The translations under genes were made by a program, and so were the position numbers. From Bacillota bacterium (GTDB lineage Bacteria; Bacillota_A; Clostridia; Lachnospirales; Lachnospiraceae), in NCBI GenBank assembly GCA_023407175.1, contig JAEYMU010000024.1, positions 186,001 through 250,000 of the forward strand: a DNA stretch of 64,000 nucleotides. Reading direction: 5' to 3'. Of the stretch, positions 52,081 through 62,328 are shown piece after piece (positions within the stretch are counted from its first letter, which is position 1; each line of letters opens with the position of its first letter). A model generated the notes under the pieces. It ran no database searches and had not been told where the DNA came from. It worked only from the letters and a program-made list of their open reading frames with translations.

Positions 52081-52890
52081 ATGTTTCGCACGAGGCTACT
52101 CAGCAGTGTTATTCTAATGATAATCATGATAACTGTTGTGGTTACAGGGGGCAATTTATTATTTGCTGCCCTTTTTATCGTTTCATTAATCGGTATGATG
52201 GAGCTGTACAGAGTGGTCGGTGTCAACAAAGCTTTCCCGGGAGTACTGGGGTATCTGGCCTGTGCCGTGTATTATCTGCAAGTGTATTATAAAACAGGGC
52301 GGTATGAGCTGATGACCTTCATTATATTTTTGATGCTCTTGATGTTTGCTTATGTATTCGGCTTTCCCAAATTTAAGACAGAGCAGATTGCAGTCTCTTT
52401 TCTGGGGCTGTTTTATGTCGCAGTTATGCTATCCTACATATATCAGGTACGCTGCCTGCCGGATGGGGCAATTCTGGTCTGGCTTATTTTCATCGGTGCC
52501 TGGGGCTCGGATACCTTTGCTTATTGTATCGGTATGCTGATTGGCAAGCATAAGGTGGCTCCGAAGCTAAGCCCGAAGAAATCAGTGGAGGGCTGTATTG
52601 GCGGAATTGTGGGAGCGGCATTATTAGGCTTCTTATTTGCAACTGTATTAAGAAAATGGATTCATGGTATAGATAATCCCCAGCTGGCATTTGCACTGAT
52701 TGGTGCCGCCTCCAGCGTGATATCCCAAATTGGTGATCTTGCGGCTTCGGCAATTAAGAGAAATCATGATATTAAGGATTATGGCAGGTTGATTCCGGGC
52801 CATGGGGGAATTCTGGACCGTTTTGACAGTATTATTTTCACGGCACCGATTGTTTATTATCTTGCAACAATCAGTGTATTAAAGCACTAA
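52081..52890 (+). CDS. cdsA: Phosphatidate cytidylyltransferase
   Basis: CdsA makes CDP-diacylglycerol, the phospholipid precursor. The 269-residue protein has about seven membrane segments, WGSDTFAYCIGMLIGKHK, and the C-terminal signature KDYGRLIPGHGGILDRFDS. GGGGA precedes the ATG. A 14-base direct repeat (AATCAAGCATAAAT) occurs twice in the upstream gap. Confidence 0.97.
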   Translation: MFRTRLLSSVILMIIMITVVVTGGNLLFAALFIVSLIGMMELYRVVGVNKAFPGVLGYLACAVYYLQVYYKTGRYELMTFIIFLMLLMFAYVFGFPKFKTEQIAVSFLGLFYVAVMLSYIYQVRCLPDGAILVWLIFIGAWGSDTFAYCIGMLIGKHKVAPKLSPKKSVEGCIGGIVGAALLGFLFATVLRKWIHGIDNPQLAFALIGAASSVISQIGDLAASAIKRNHDIKDYGRLIPGHGGILDRFDSIIFTAPIVYYLATISVLKH

Positions 52891-52951
52891 AAGGCCCCAT
52901 CCAAAGCATAGCGGCATAAACTAATTCAAAGGGAAGGCATGGGTTGTCAGG

Positions 52952-54121
52952 ATGAAAAAGATTGCAGTACTTGGGTCGACAGGTTCCATAGGAACACAGA
53001 CTCTGGATATCGTAAGGGAACATAAGGAACTGTTAAAAATAACGGCATTGGCAGCAGGCAGCAATATAGAGCTCTTAGAAAAACAGGCCAGGGAATTTTT
53101 ACCTGATGTAATCTGCGTATACAGAGAGGAAAGTGCAGCCCAGCTTAAGGACAGGCTGTGCGACCTTCAGGTTAAGATTGTGGCGGGAATGGAAGGATTA
53201 ATTGAATGTGCGACACAGCAGTGCACCGAAACCGTAGTAACAGCTATGGTCGGTATGATTGGCATCCGCCCGACAATTGAGGCAATCAAGGCAGGGAAAG
53301 ATATTGCACTTGCCAATAAGGAAACGCTGGTCACCGCCGGACATATTATTATGCCTTTAATAAAAGAAAAAAAAGTTGCACTTCTTCCGGTAGATAGTGA
53401 ACATTCTGCTATTTTTCAGTCGTTAAATGGAGAGAATAAAAAACAGGTTCAGAAAATTATTCTGACGGCTTCCGGTGGACCCTTTCGCGGCAAAAAGCTG
53501 ACCCAGTTAAAGGAAATACAGCCAAAGGATGCCTTAAAGCATCCGAATTGGGCAATGGGCCAGAAGATAACCATAGATTCGGCAAGCATGGTAAATAAGG
53601 GTCTGGAGGTAATGGAGGCAGCCTGGCTGTTTGAGGCAGGTTTTGATCAGATTCAGGTTGTGGTTCATCCCCAGAGTGTGATACATTCCATGGTCGAGTA
53701 TATTGACGGAAGTGTTATCGCGCAGCTGGGAGTCCCTGACATGAGACTGCCCATACAATATGCTTTGTTTTACCCGGACAGAAAGCATTTAACCGGGACG
53801 CAGCAGATTGATTTCATGCAATTAAAGCAGTTGACCTTTGAGGAACCGGATATGGATACCTTCTACGGTTTGAAATTGGGATATGAGGCCGGAAGGCTGG
53901 GAGGAAGTGTGCCTACGGTTTATAATGCGGCAAATGAATGGGCAGTGGCACAGTTCCTGAAAGGCAAGATTCGTTTTCTGGCAATCCCGGAGCTGATCGG
54001 TGAGGCCATGAGTCATCATAAACGAATTGAGGCCCCGACGCTGAATGAAATTCTGAATACCGAGCAAGAGACATATGATTTTGTAAGAGAACTCACTGAA
54101 TCGGCAAAATATCTTGGATAA
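52952..54121 (+). CDS. dxr: 1-deoxy-D-xylulose 5-phosphate reductoisomerase
   Basis: Dxr commits carbon to the MEP isoprenoid pathway. The 389-residue protein has LGSTGSIGTQTLDIV (NADPH), IALANKETLVTAG, PVDSEHSAIFQSL (metal and substrate) and ASMVNKGLEVMEA. Its leader shares a block with the fliQ leader at the same distance from the start. It precedes rseP and ispG, joining two MEP steps. Confidence 0.97.
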   Translation: MKKIAVLGSTGSIGTQTLDIVREHKELLKITALAAGSNIELLEKQAREFLPDVICVYREESAAQLKDRLCDLQVKIVAGMEGLIECATQQCTETVVTAMVGMIGIRPTIEAIKAGKDIALANKETLVTAGHIIMPLIKEKKVALLPVDSEHSAIFQSLNGENKKQVQKIILTASGGPFRGKKLTQLKEIQPKDALKHPNWAMGQKITIDSASMVNKGLEVMEAAWLFEAGFDQIQVVVHPQSVIHSMVEYIDGSVIAQLGVPDMRLPIQYALFYPDRKHLTGTQQIDFMQLKQLTFEEPDMDTFYGLKLGYEAGRLGGSVPTVYNAANEWAVAQFLKGKIRFLAIPELIGEAMSHHKRIEAPTLNEILNTEQETYDFVRELTESAKYLG

Positions 54122-54203
54122 ATTTTACCAGGATGAAAGATATCCTGATGATTTGTCTTATTAAGGTGTTTTTGCAGATTTACAGAAAGGATCAGAACAC
54201 GAT

Positions 54204-55487
54204 ATGAATATTATTGTAGCTATCTTTATATTAGGTATCATAGTTATAATCCATGAATTGGGACATTTTTTGTTAGCTAAGCTGAATGGCATCACGGTAA
54301 CGGAATTTTCGGTAGGAATGGGACCAAGACTGGCAAGCTTTGTACACAGAGGTACCAGATACTCCTTGAAGCTGCTGCCAATCGGCGGTTCCTGTATGAT
54401 GCTGGGTGAGGATGAGACCGTGGAAGACGAAGGGGCCTTTCATAAAAAGGGTGTCTGGGCCAGATTTTCCGTAATCTTTGCCGGGGCCTTTTTTAACTTT
54501 ATTTTTGCCTTTATCCTTGCATTAATTTTACTTGGGGATGCGGGAGTCGATAAGCCCTATATTACAGGTACCAAAGGCGGGAGCGCGGTGGATGGTGTAC
54601 TTCAGGAAGGCGACCTGATTACAAAAATTGGGAGGTCGCCGATCCATTTTGCAAGTGAAATCAGATATTACTATTATTTTAATGATTTAACCCGGGAGCC
54701 GGTAAAGATCTCCTATATCAGGGATGGCAAGAAGGAAACTGCAGAGATTACACCGGGGGATATTTATTTACTTGGCTGTAATTATAATGGCGAAAGTGAA
54801 AAGGCAGTGCTGACCTCAGTAATTGAAGGATATCCGATTACCGAGGCGGGAGTGACCGCCGGAGATATAATCGTCGGTATAAATGGAGTAGAAATAAAGA
54901 CCGGAAGTGATATGGAGGCTTATTTTAACAGCAATCCGCTGGCAAAGGATACGCCCATAACCGTTACTTATCTTAAGGGCGGTGAGGGAGATCCGATTAC
55001 TGTCAAGGTAACGCCGAAGGCCGTGTTGGACATCGGTTGGAGCTATAACCAGTATTATGAAAAGGTTTCTTCCTGGGAGGTTGTGAAATACAGCTTCTGG
55101 AATCTGAGGATGAATATTGTAAACACGGTGAAGAGCGTATTCTACCTAGTCACCAGCAAGATCAGTCCGAAGGAAATCGCAGGACCGGTCGGAATTGTGA
55201 ACTATGTAGGGGATATTGTATCCGAGTCCAAGGATTATGGTATCCGGGCAATGGTGCTAAGCCTGATTAATTTCAGTATCATAATCAGCGCCAACCTGGG
55301 AGTTATGAACCTCCTGCCGTTACCAGCGCTTGACGGAGGCAGACTGGTCTTTCTTTTGATCGAAGCAATTCGCAGAAAGCCGGTGCCTAAGGAAAAGGAA
55401 GCGATGGTTCACATGGTGGGCATGGCCTTACTGATGCTTCTTATGGTATTTGTATTCTATAATGATATACGCAATATCATGAGTTAA
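54204..55487 (+). CDS. rseP: Site-2 protease RseP/RasP
   Basis: This intramembrane zinc protease cuts anti-sigma factors and signal-peptide remnants. The 427-residue protein has VIIHELGHFLLAKLNG (HExxH) in the first membrane segment, a PDZ-like extracytoplasmic region (about residues 110-290) with two partial repeats, and the C-terminal LLPLPALDGGRL motif. Four membrane segments are visible. It stands between dxr and ispG. Confidence 0.96.
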   Translation: MNIIVAIFILGIIVIIHELGHFLLAKLNGITVTEFSVGMGPRLASFVHRGTRYSLKLLPIGGSCMMLGEDETVEDEGAFHKKGVWARFSVIFAGAFFNFIFAFILALILLGDAGVDKPYITGTKGGSAVDGVLQEGDLITKIGRSPIHFASEIRYYYYFNDLTREPVKISYIRDGKKETAEITPGDIYLLGCNYNGESEKAVLTSVIEGYPITEAGVTAGDIIVGINGVEIKTGSDMEAYFNSNPLAKDTPITVTYLKGGEGDPITVKVTPKAVLDIGWSYNQYYEKVSSWEVVKYSFWNLRMNIVNTVKSVFYLVTSKISPKEIAGPVGIVNYVGDIVSESKDYGIRAMVLSLINFSIIISANLGVMNLLPLPALDGGRLVFLLIEAIRRKPVPKEKEAMVHMVGMALLMLLMVFVFYNDIRNIMS

Positions 55488-55518
55488 CTGTTACGAAAGG
55501 GCAGAATGGAGATTTATT

Positions 55519-56571
55519 ATGTATCGTGACAACACAAAGGTAATTCGGATTGGCGACAGAGTGATCGGAGGAGGAAATCCGATTCTGATTCAATCCATGA
55601 CCAATACACGAACTGAGGATATTAAGGCAACTGTAGAGCAGATTAATAGGCTTACCGAAGCCGGCTGTGAGATCGTCCGCTGTACCGTACCAAGCAGGGA
55701 AGCGGCTCTTGCCCTGTCCGAGATCAAGAAAAATATATCAATTCCGTTAGTGGCCGATATTCATTTTGATTACCGGCTTGCGATTGCTGCAATGGAAAAT
55801 GGAGCGGATAAGATCAGGATTAATCCCGGTAATATTGGCGATGAGGAACGGCTGAAGGCCGTAGTGCAGGTGGCAAAGGAACGGAGCATTCCAATCCGTG
55901 TCGGTGTTAACAGCGGCTCTTTGGAGAAAAATATCATCGCAAAATACGGCAGGGTGACTGCTGAGGGCCTGGTGGAAAGTGCCCTGGAGAAGGTAAAGAG
56001 AATCGAGGATATGGATTATGACCGGCTGGTAATCAGCATCAAATCCTCCGATGTAATGATGTGTATTAAGGCCCACGAGCTGATTGCGGATCAGACGGAT
56101 TATCCGCTGCATGTTGGTATCACGGAAGCGGGTACCGTCAATGCAGGGAACATCAAATCAGCTCTGGGGCTTGGAATTATATTATATCAGGGAATTGGTG
56201 ATACCATCCGGGTATCCCTGACTGGAGACCCTGTGGAGGAGATCAAATCGGCTAAATTAATATTGAAAACCCTGGGTTACCGCAAGGGCGGTGTAGAGGT
56301 GGTATCCTGTCCGACCTGCGGAAGAACCCAGATTGATCTGATAAAGCTTGCAACCGAGGTCGAGGAGCTGGTGGATGGAATGGATCTGGATATTAAGGTT
56401 GCTGTTATGGGCTGTGTCGTAAACGGTCCCGGAGAAGCGAGAGAAGCCGATATTGGAGTCGCCGGCGGTAAGGGAGAAGGACTTATTATAAAAAAAGGAG
56501 AAATTCTTCGTAAGGTACCCGAGGATCAGCTGCTTTCTGAGCTGAAGAAAGAATTGTTAAATTGGCAGTAA
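55519..56571 (+). CDS. ispG: 4-hydroxy-3-methylbut-2-enyl diphosphate synthase
   Basis: IspG is the 4Fe-4S enzyme of the sixth MEP step. The 350-residue protein has PILIQSMTNTRTED, ADIHFDYRLA, KIRINPGNIG and the cluster cysteines in SCPTCGRTQIDL and VMGCVVNGPGEA. GGAG lies upstream of the ATG. Length is normal for the short bacterial form. Confidence 0.97.
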   Translation: MYRDNTKVIRIGDRVIGGGNPILIQSMTNTRTEDIKATVEQINRLTEAGCEIVRCTVPSREAALALSEIKKNISIPLVADIHFDYRLAIAAMENGADKIRINPGNIGDEERLKAVVQVAKERSIPIRVGVNSGSLEKNIIAKYGRVTAEGLVESALEKVKRIEDMDYDRLVISIKSSDVMMCIKAHELIADQTDYPLHVGITEAGTVNAGNIKSALGLGIILYQGIGDTIRVSLTGDPVEEIKSAKLILKTLGYRKGGVEVVSCPTCGRTQIDLIKLATEVEELVDGMDLDIKVAVMGCVVNGPGEAREADIGVAGGKGEGLIIKKGEILRKVPEDQLLSELKKELLNWQ

Positions 56572-56609
56572 AAAGCTTTGCTGCCAATGCCAGGTAAAGG
56601 AGAATGCAT

Positions 56610-59600
56610 ATGCTGTTTTTTGAAGCATTTGACCAATTGTCTGCGGATCAGGAATTACAGAAGCTTTATGCCGAGGTGGATGTCTTAAAGGTCCTGGCCT
56701 CAAAGCAGACAAAGAATATGTATGTATGCATGAAAAGCAGCCGTCTGATCAACAGACAGAATATAAGAAGGATGGAAGAACTGCTGAACCGGCAGCTCTT
56801 TTTACATACCGGCAGTAAGGCTGTGCTAAAGCCCCAGTTTGAGCTGTCGGCTCAGTATACTCTTGCGAAGCTGTATCCGATTTATAAGGACAGTATTTTG
56901 GAAGAGCTTAAGGAGCAAAGCGTTGTTACCTACCATATCTTCCGTGATGCTCAGATTGAGATAGAGGATTTGAGAATGACCATTCGTGTTACGGACAGCT
57001 GTGTGGTCAAGGATAAGATGACAAAGCTGAAGGATTACCTTGAAACAATGTTCCAGGAGCGCTTTGATTACACGGTGCAAATACTTCTGGATTACATAGA
57101 GCCTAAGGAAACACAGGAGGATCAGGAACAGGAATACCGAAGAATTATGCTATTAAAGACCGGGAAGGAAGACGATGAAGAGAGTGCGGTAAAAAGGGAG
57201 GAGCAGTCGGGGCAGAGCCCTTCCTCCGCCATGTCAGCAGAAAACAAGGATAATGCTGTAGAGAGTCCGAAACCTTCCCAGGGAACACAGGGCGCTTCCA
57301 AGGGAACACAGGGCGTTTCCCTGGCAAAGCAGGGAACTTTCCCGGGAAAACAGGGAAATGGCAGGAGTGCCTATGAAAAGGGTAAGGGCAGTTATCGTAA
57401 GCTCCCTACGGACCCTTCTGTGGTATACGGCAGGAATTTTGACGGTAATTCCATGCCTATTTGCGATATTAACGCGGAAATCGGCGAGGTGGTTATCCGA
57501 GGTAAGCTGGTGAAGCCGGATACTAGAACGATCGGCAATGAAAAAAGCATCATTACCTTTATCATGACGGACTTTACAGATTCCATCAAGATCAAGCTCT
57601 ATGCCAAAACCATAGAGGTGGACGAAATCACCGAGGTACTTAAACCCGGGGGCTTCTTTTTGCTGAAGGGTATAGCCCAGATGGATACCTATGAGCGGGA
57701 TATTACTATTGGGTCAGTGGTCGGTATCAAGACCGTCAGTGATTTTACCACCGCAAGAAGCGATCAGGCACCGGTCAAGCGGGTGGAGCTGCATGCCCAT
57801 ACCATGATGAGTGACATGGATTCTGTTGTGGATGTCAAGAAGATGATTAAGCGGGCCTTTCAATGGGGCCATAAAGCGATTGCCATTACTGACCATGGCG
57901 TAGTTCAGGCCTTCCCTGATGCTAACCATGCCCTTAATCCCAAGGATTATTCCGACGAAAATGAACAAAAGCGTGCCAAGGAATTCAAGATCATATACGG
58001 CATGGAGGCTTATCTGGTGGATGATATCAAGGAGGTCGTTGTCAATGCCGGGGAGCAGAACATTGATGATCCCTGTGTGGTTTTTGATATCGAGACTACC
58101 GGCTTTAGCCAAAATAAGGACAGAATCATAGAAATCGGTGCGGTTAAGGTGGTGGGCGGTGAGATTGTAGACAAGTATAGCACCTTTGTCAATCCGGAGA
58201 TACCGATTCCCTATGAAATTGAACAGTTAACCTCCATCAATGATGATATGGTGCTGGGGGCACCGAAGATTGAAGAAGTTCTCCCCATATTCTTGAAATT
58301 TTGTGAGGGCTGCAGCCTGGTTGCACATAATGCCTCCTTTGACGTTGGATTTATTAATAAGAATGCCGAGCGCATGGGAATAGAAACTAACTTTACCGTA
58401 GTGGATACGGTGGGTCTGTCCAGAATTCTGCTGCCTGATTTAAGCAGATATAAGCTGAATATCGTGGCAAAGGCTCTGAATGTATCTCTGGAGAACCATC
58501 ACCGGGCGGTGGATGATGCGGGAGCGACTGCGGAAATTTACTGTAAGCTCTGTGTGAAGCTGAAGGAGCGGGAGATAACAAAGCTGAATGAAATCGATAC
58601 GTTGGGCAAGCTTTCGGTGGAAGCAATCCGCAAGCTTCCCGCTTATCATGCTATTTTTCTGGCAGCCAATGATATAGGAAGAGTAAACCTGTACAAAATG
58701 GTTTCCCTGTCCCATCTGGAATACTATAATAAGAGGCCGAAGGTGCCCAAGAGTCTTCTATTGGAATGCCGGGAGGGAATCATCCTCGGCTCTGCCTGTG
58801 AGGCGGGAGAGCTTTACCGGGCCCTTCTTGCCAACCAGTCCCATGAACAGATTGCAAGACTTGTGAATTTTTATGATTATCTTGAGATTCAGCCGATCTG
58901 CAACAATGAATTTTTAATCCGCAGTGACCGCAGCGATGAGAAGGATATCAACTCAAAAGAGGACCTGATGGAGATAAATCGAAGAATTGTCGCCCTGGGA
59001 GAGGAATATAACAAGCCGGTGGTAGCAACCTGCGACGTGCACTTCCTTGACCCGGACGACGGGGTATACCGTAAGATTATCCTTGCCGGCAAAGGGTTTA
59101 AGGACGCGGATGACCAGCCCCCCCTCTATTTTCGAACGACAGAGGAAATGCTGGAGGAGTTTGCCTACCTCGGCAGGGCAAAGGCGGAGGAGGTAGTCAT
59201 CACCAACCCTGGGAAGATTACTGACATGATAGAGAAGATTTCTCCGGTACGGCCGGATAAATGCCCTCCGGTGCTTGAAAATTCCGAAGAAAATCTTCGT
59301 AACATCTGCTATGACAAGGCACATTCCATGTATGGAGAGCTTTTGCCTAAGCCGGTGGAAAACCGACTGGAGCATGAATTAAAATCAATTATTAACAACG
59401 GCTTTGCCGTTATGTACATTATCGCACAGAAGTTGGTATGGAAATCGAATGAGGATGGATATCTGGTAGGTTCCCGTGGTTCCGTAGGCTCCTCCTTTGT
59501 GGCTACGATGGCAGGAATCACCGAGGTTAATCCCCTGGCCCCGCATTATTACTGCACGAACTGTCATTTCTCCGATTTTGATTCGGAGGCGGTAAAGAAA

Positions 59601-61160
59601 TACGGAGGAAGCTCCGGCTGTGACATGCCCGACCGCCTGTGTCCGGAGTGCGGACAGCCTCTTACAAAGGATGGTCATGACATACCCTTTGAAACCTTCC
59701 TGGGCTTCTATGGCGACAAGGAACCGGATATCGACTTGAATTTCTCCGGTGAATATCAGAGTAAGGCCCATGATTATACTGAGGTGCTCTTTGGCAAGGG
59801 ACATACCTTCCGTGCCGGAACCATCGGTACGCTGGCGGACAAGACCGCCTTCGGCTATGTCAAGAATTATTTTGAAGAGCGCGGAATTCACAGACGTAAC
59901 TGCGAGATCGACCGGATCGTGGAGGGACTTGTCGGGGTCAGAAGAACCACCGGCCAGCACCCCGGCGGTATCGTAGTTATGCCCCACGGAGAGAATATCT
60001 ATTCCTTTACTCCGGTGCAGCATCCGGCTAATGATATGACCACCAAGACCATTACGACACATTTTGATTACCACTCCATTGACCATAACCTGTTAAAGCT
60101 TGATATTCTCGGCCATGATGATCCGACCATGATCCGTATGCTGGAGGATTTGACCGGACTGGATGCGAAAAAAATCCGGTTGGACGATCAGAAGGTACTA
60201 AGCCTGTTCCATGATACCACTGCACTTGGCGTCTCACCCAAGGATTTGGATGGCTGTGAGCTGGGGTGTCTTGGAATTCCCGAGTTTGGCACCGATTTCG
60301 TTATGCAGATGGTGAAGGACACCCAGCCGAAATCCTTCTCCGACCTGGTGCGTATCTCCGGGTTGTCCCATGGTACGGATGTATGGTTGAATAACGCCCA
60401 GACCTTAATCCAGAGCGGCAACTGTACCCTGACCACGGCTATCTGTACCCGTGACGATATTATGACGTACCTGATCGCAACCGGAGTAGAGCCCGGCAAG
60501 GCATTTAAGATCATGGAAAGTGTGCGAAAGGGCAAGGGGCTGACCCCCGATATGGAGGAAGCGATGGTTGCCGCCGGAGTTCCGGACTGGTATATCTGGT
60601 CCTGCAAACAGATCAAATACATGTTTCCGAAGGCGCATGCGGCGGCTTATGTCATGATGGCCTTCCGTATCGCGTATTTTAAGGTATACTATCCTCTGGC
60701 CTATTATGCAGCCTATTTCAGCATCCGGGCATCCGCCTTCAACTATGAGCTGATGTGCCAGGGCAGGGATCGGCTGGAGCAGCATCTTGCGGACTATAAG
60801 CGCAGATATAATACCCTGTCCAAGAAGGAACAGGATACCTTCAAGGATATGAAAATTGTTCAGGAGATGTATGCAAGAGGCTACACTTTCCTTCCGATCG
60901 ATATCTATACGGCAAAGGCACATGCCTTTCAGATCATTGACGGTAAGCTGATGCCGGCTTTAAGTACCATCGACGGACTTGGGGATAAGGCCGCGGACGG
61001 TGTGGTGGAGGCTGCGAAGCAGGGTAAGTTTCTTTCCAGGGATGATTTTAAAATCCGCTGCAAGGTCAGTTCAACGGTGGTTGATAATATGGCATCTATG
61101 GGGCTGCTGGGAGACCTGCCGTTGTCCAACCAGATGTCGCTGCTGGATTTTCTGGCCTAG
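56610..61160 (+). CDS. polC: DNA polymerase III alpha subunit, PolC type
   Basis: PolC is the main replicative polymerase of low-G+C Gram-positives. The protein of about 1,516 residues has an N-terminal domain and a Gly/Thr/Gln repeat linker (about residues 225-260). An OB fold follows, then a PHP domain (HAHTMMSDMDS...ITDHG) split by the DEDDh exonuclease (FDIETTGFSQNKDRIIEIGA, HNASFDVGF, HHRAVDDAGAT). The polymerase core has GSRGSVGSSFVATMAGITEV, KEPDIDLNFSG and a four-Cys finger (CTNCHF...CPECGQP). ATG 56610 fits AAAGGAG better than 56604. Confidence 0.97.
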   Translation: MLFFEAFDQLSADQELQKLYAEVDVLKVLASKQTKNMYVCMKSSRLINRQNIRRMEELLNRQLFLHTGSKAVLKPQFELSAQYTLAKLYPIYKDSILEELKEQSVVTYHIFRDAQIEIEDLRMTIRVTDSCVVKDKMTKLKDYLETMFQERFDYTVQILLDYIEPKETQEDQEQEYRRIMLLKTGKEDDEESAVKREEQSGQSPSSAMSAENKDNAVESPKPSQGTQGASKGTQGVSLAKQGTFPGKQGNGRSAYEKGKGSYRKLPTDPSVVYGRNFDGNSMPICDINAEIGEVVIRGKLVKPDTRTIGNEKSIITFIMTDFTDSIKIKLYAKTIEVDEITEVLKPGGFFLLKGIAQMDTYERDITIGSVVGIKTVSDFTTARSDQAPVKRVELHAHTMMSDMDSVVDVKKMIKRAFQWGHKAIAITDHGVVQAFPDANHALNPKDYSDENEQKRAKEFKIIYGMEAYLVDDIKEVVVNAGEQNIDDPCVVFDIETTGFSQNKDRIIEIGAVKVVGGEIVDKYSTFVNPEIPIPYEIEQLTSINDDMVLGAPKIEEVLPIFLKFCEGCSLVAHNASFDVGFINKNAERMGIETNFTVVDTVGLSRILLPDLSRYKLNIVAKALNVSLENHHRAVDDAGATAEIYCKLCVKLKEREITKLNEIDTLGKLSVEAIRKLPAYHAIFLAANDIGRVNLYKMVSLSHLEYYNKRPKVPKSLLLECREGIILGSACEAGELYRALLANQSHEQIARLVNFYDYLEIQPICNNEFLIRSDRSDEKDINSKEDLMEINRRIVALGEEYNKPVVATCDVHFLDPDDGVYRKIILAGKGFKDADDQPPLYFRTTEEMLEEFAYLGRAKAEEVVITNPGKITDMIEKISPVRPDKCPPVLENSEENLRNICYDKAHSMYGELLPKPVENRLEHELKSIINNGFAVMYIIAQKLVWKSNEDGYLVGSRGSVGSSFVATMAGITEVNPLAPHYYCTNCHFSDFDSEAVKKYGGSSGCDMPDRLCPECGQPLTKDGHDIPFETFLGFYGDKEPDIDLNFSGEYQSKAHDYTEVLFGKGHTFRAGTIGTLADKTAFGYVKNYFEERGIHRRNCEIDRIVEGLVGVRRTTGQHPGGIVVMPHGENIYSFTPVQHPANDMTTKTITTHFDYHSIDHNLLKLDILGHDDPTMIRMLEDLTGLDAKKIRLDDQKVLSLFHDTTALGVSPKDLDGCELGCLGIPEFGTDFVMQMVKDTQPKSFSDLVRISGLSHGTDVWLNNAQTLIQSGNCTLTTAICTRDDIMTYLIATGVEPGKAFKIMESVRKGKGLTPDMEEAMVAAGVPDWYIWSCKQIKYMFPKAHAAAYVMMAFRIAYFKVYYPLAYYAAYFSIRASAFNYELMCQGRDRLEQHLADYKRRYNTLSKKEQDTFKDMKIVQEMYARGYTFLPIDIYTAKAHAFQIIDGKLMPALSTIDGLGDKAADGVVEAAKQGKFLSRDDFKIRCKVSSTVVDNMASMGLLGDLPLSNQMSLLDFLA

Positions 61161-61240
61161 TACTGCATTGCATAAATATTAAGCGATATTTACGCATGTA
61201 GTACTATTACGTTGTACTGGAATGATTGTTAGGAACAGCC

Positions 61241-61263
61241 ACCGTCTGACGATGACGGTTTTT
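61241..61263 (+). terminator. Terminator after polC
   Basis: ACCGTC (61241-61246) and GACGGT (61254-61259) form a 6-bp stem with a 7-base loop followed directly by a run of T. Confidence 0.65.
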
Positions 61264-61303
61264 AATAAGAGAGTAATTAAGGATACGAACGGGAGGATTT
61301 ACG

Positions 61304-62020
61304 TTGAAAAGCAGTAAGGAGGAACTTCAAAAACGAGGCTTTGCGGAGGAAGAGGAGATTGCTTTGCTTGCCGATAAATCACAGGAAGAGCTGCTGCTTC
61401 TGCTGCAGGAGCATAATCCCGTTCTTCGGACCTCTGCCGCTGTTAATCTGATGCTTACGCAGGAAAATGAGATGAAACTGAGCAGGCATTTGCTGAACCA
61501 ACTTTCAGTGGAGAAATGTCTATATACGAAGCTTGCCATTTGCGAGGCCTTACAAAGGGGAGGGGTTCCTACTGCCAGGCAAATGGTGCCCTATCTTGGA
61601 AGAATAGGAAACAATCAATACAAGGACATACCCGACCGGGTTTCCTTAAAGAAGTCTTATCCACTGCCAAGGGATATTATTGCCCGTACTCTGGCTAAGA
61701 TGCCGAAGACGGTTTTTCCTGTATTGCTGGAGGTTCTGCAAGGGAATGAAACAGATAAAATCTGCGAGGTACTGGATGCGATTGGGTTCATGGTATTTTA
61801 TAACCGGCAATTGTCCAATGAAATAAATCTAAGGATAATCTATGATGTCCTGGAAAGATTTAGAGAAAATGAATTGCTTCAGTGGAAAGCAATTCTATGT
61901 CTATCAGGATTTGCTCTTGAGGAAAACAGGATGGGGCTGAAGGCTTACGCCGGGAAGGATAACCTGCTTGGGCAAGAGGCATTGCGGGCGTTGGCATTGC
62001 TTGATAAACATATCGAATAG
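61304..62020 (+). CDS. HEAT-repeat-like hypothetical protein
   Basis: The 238-residue protein is almost entirely helical, starting MKSSKEELQKRGFAEEEEIA, with repeated leucine-rich helix pairs such as NPVLRTSAAVNLMLTQENEM and FPVLLEVLQGNETDKICEVL. This suggests HEAT/ARM-type repeats used in protein binding. Start is TTG 61304, 7 bases after GGGAGG. The family was not recognised. It stands alone behind the polC terminator. Confidence 0.65.
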   Translation: MKSSKEELQKRGFAEEEEIALLADKSQEELLLLLQEHNPVLRTSAAVNLMLTQENEMKLSRHLLNQLSVEKCLYTKLAICEALQRGGVPTARQMVPYLGRIGNNQYKDIPDRVSLKKSYPLPRDIIARTLAKMPKTVFPVLLEVLQGNETDKICEVLDAIGFMVFYNRQLSNEINLRIIYDVLERFRENELLQWKAILCLSGFALEENRMGLKAYAGKDNLLGQEALRALALLDKHIE

Positions 62021-62103
62021 AATATTGTCTTTAGTTAGGATGATAATGTTTTTATGAAATGTTTTAATTGGTAAAACAATTCAAAAAAAATATTAAAAAA
62101 CAC

Positions 62104-62132
62104 TTGCTTTTTTTGTGACTATAGTATATTAT
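62104..62132 (+). promoter_or_regulatory. Promoter of the tRNA-Glu gene
   Basis: TTGCTT (62104-62109) and TATTAT (62127-62132) are separated by 17 bases, ending 15 bases before the mature tRNA 5' end. Confidence 0.65.
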
Positions 62133-62147
62133 AAATATTGTTCTTAC

Positions 62148-62219
62148 GGCTCGTTGGTCAAGGGGTTAAGACGCCGCCCTCTCACGGCGGAAACAGGGGT
62201 TCGATTCCCCTACGAGCTG
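62148..62219 (+). tRNA. tRNA-Glu (anticodon CTC)
   Basis: The 72-base gene folds into a normal cloverleaf: acceptor GGCTCGT with ACGAGCT, anticodon stem CCGCC/GGCGG with loop CTCTCAC (anticodon CTC), and T arm GGGGTTCGATTCCCC. The 3' CCA is not encoded. The first acceptor pair is G-U. Confidence 0.93.
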
Positions 62220-62250
62220 CTATAATGAATTTGAAAAGCCCAATAAAAAA

Positions 62251-62293
62251 GCCACTTTCGGAGATTGAAGAAATTGCGAAAGTGGCTTTTTTT
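62251..62293. terminator. Bidirectional terminator between tRNA-Glu and the convergent gene
   Basis: GCCACTTTCG (62251-62260) and CGAAAGTGGC (62277-62286) form a perfect 10-bp stem. TTTTTTT follows and AAAAAA precedes it, so it can act for both strands. Confidence 0.85.
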
Positions 62294-62328
62294 GCTCTTA
62301 TAATATTATTTTTTCTAAGCTATTTACA

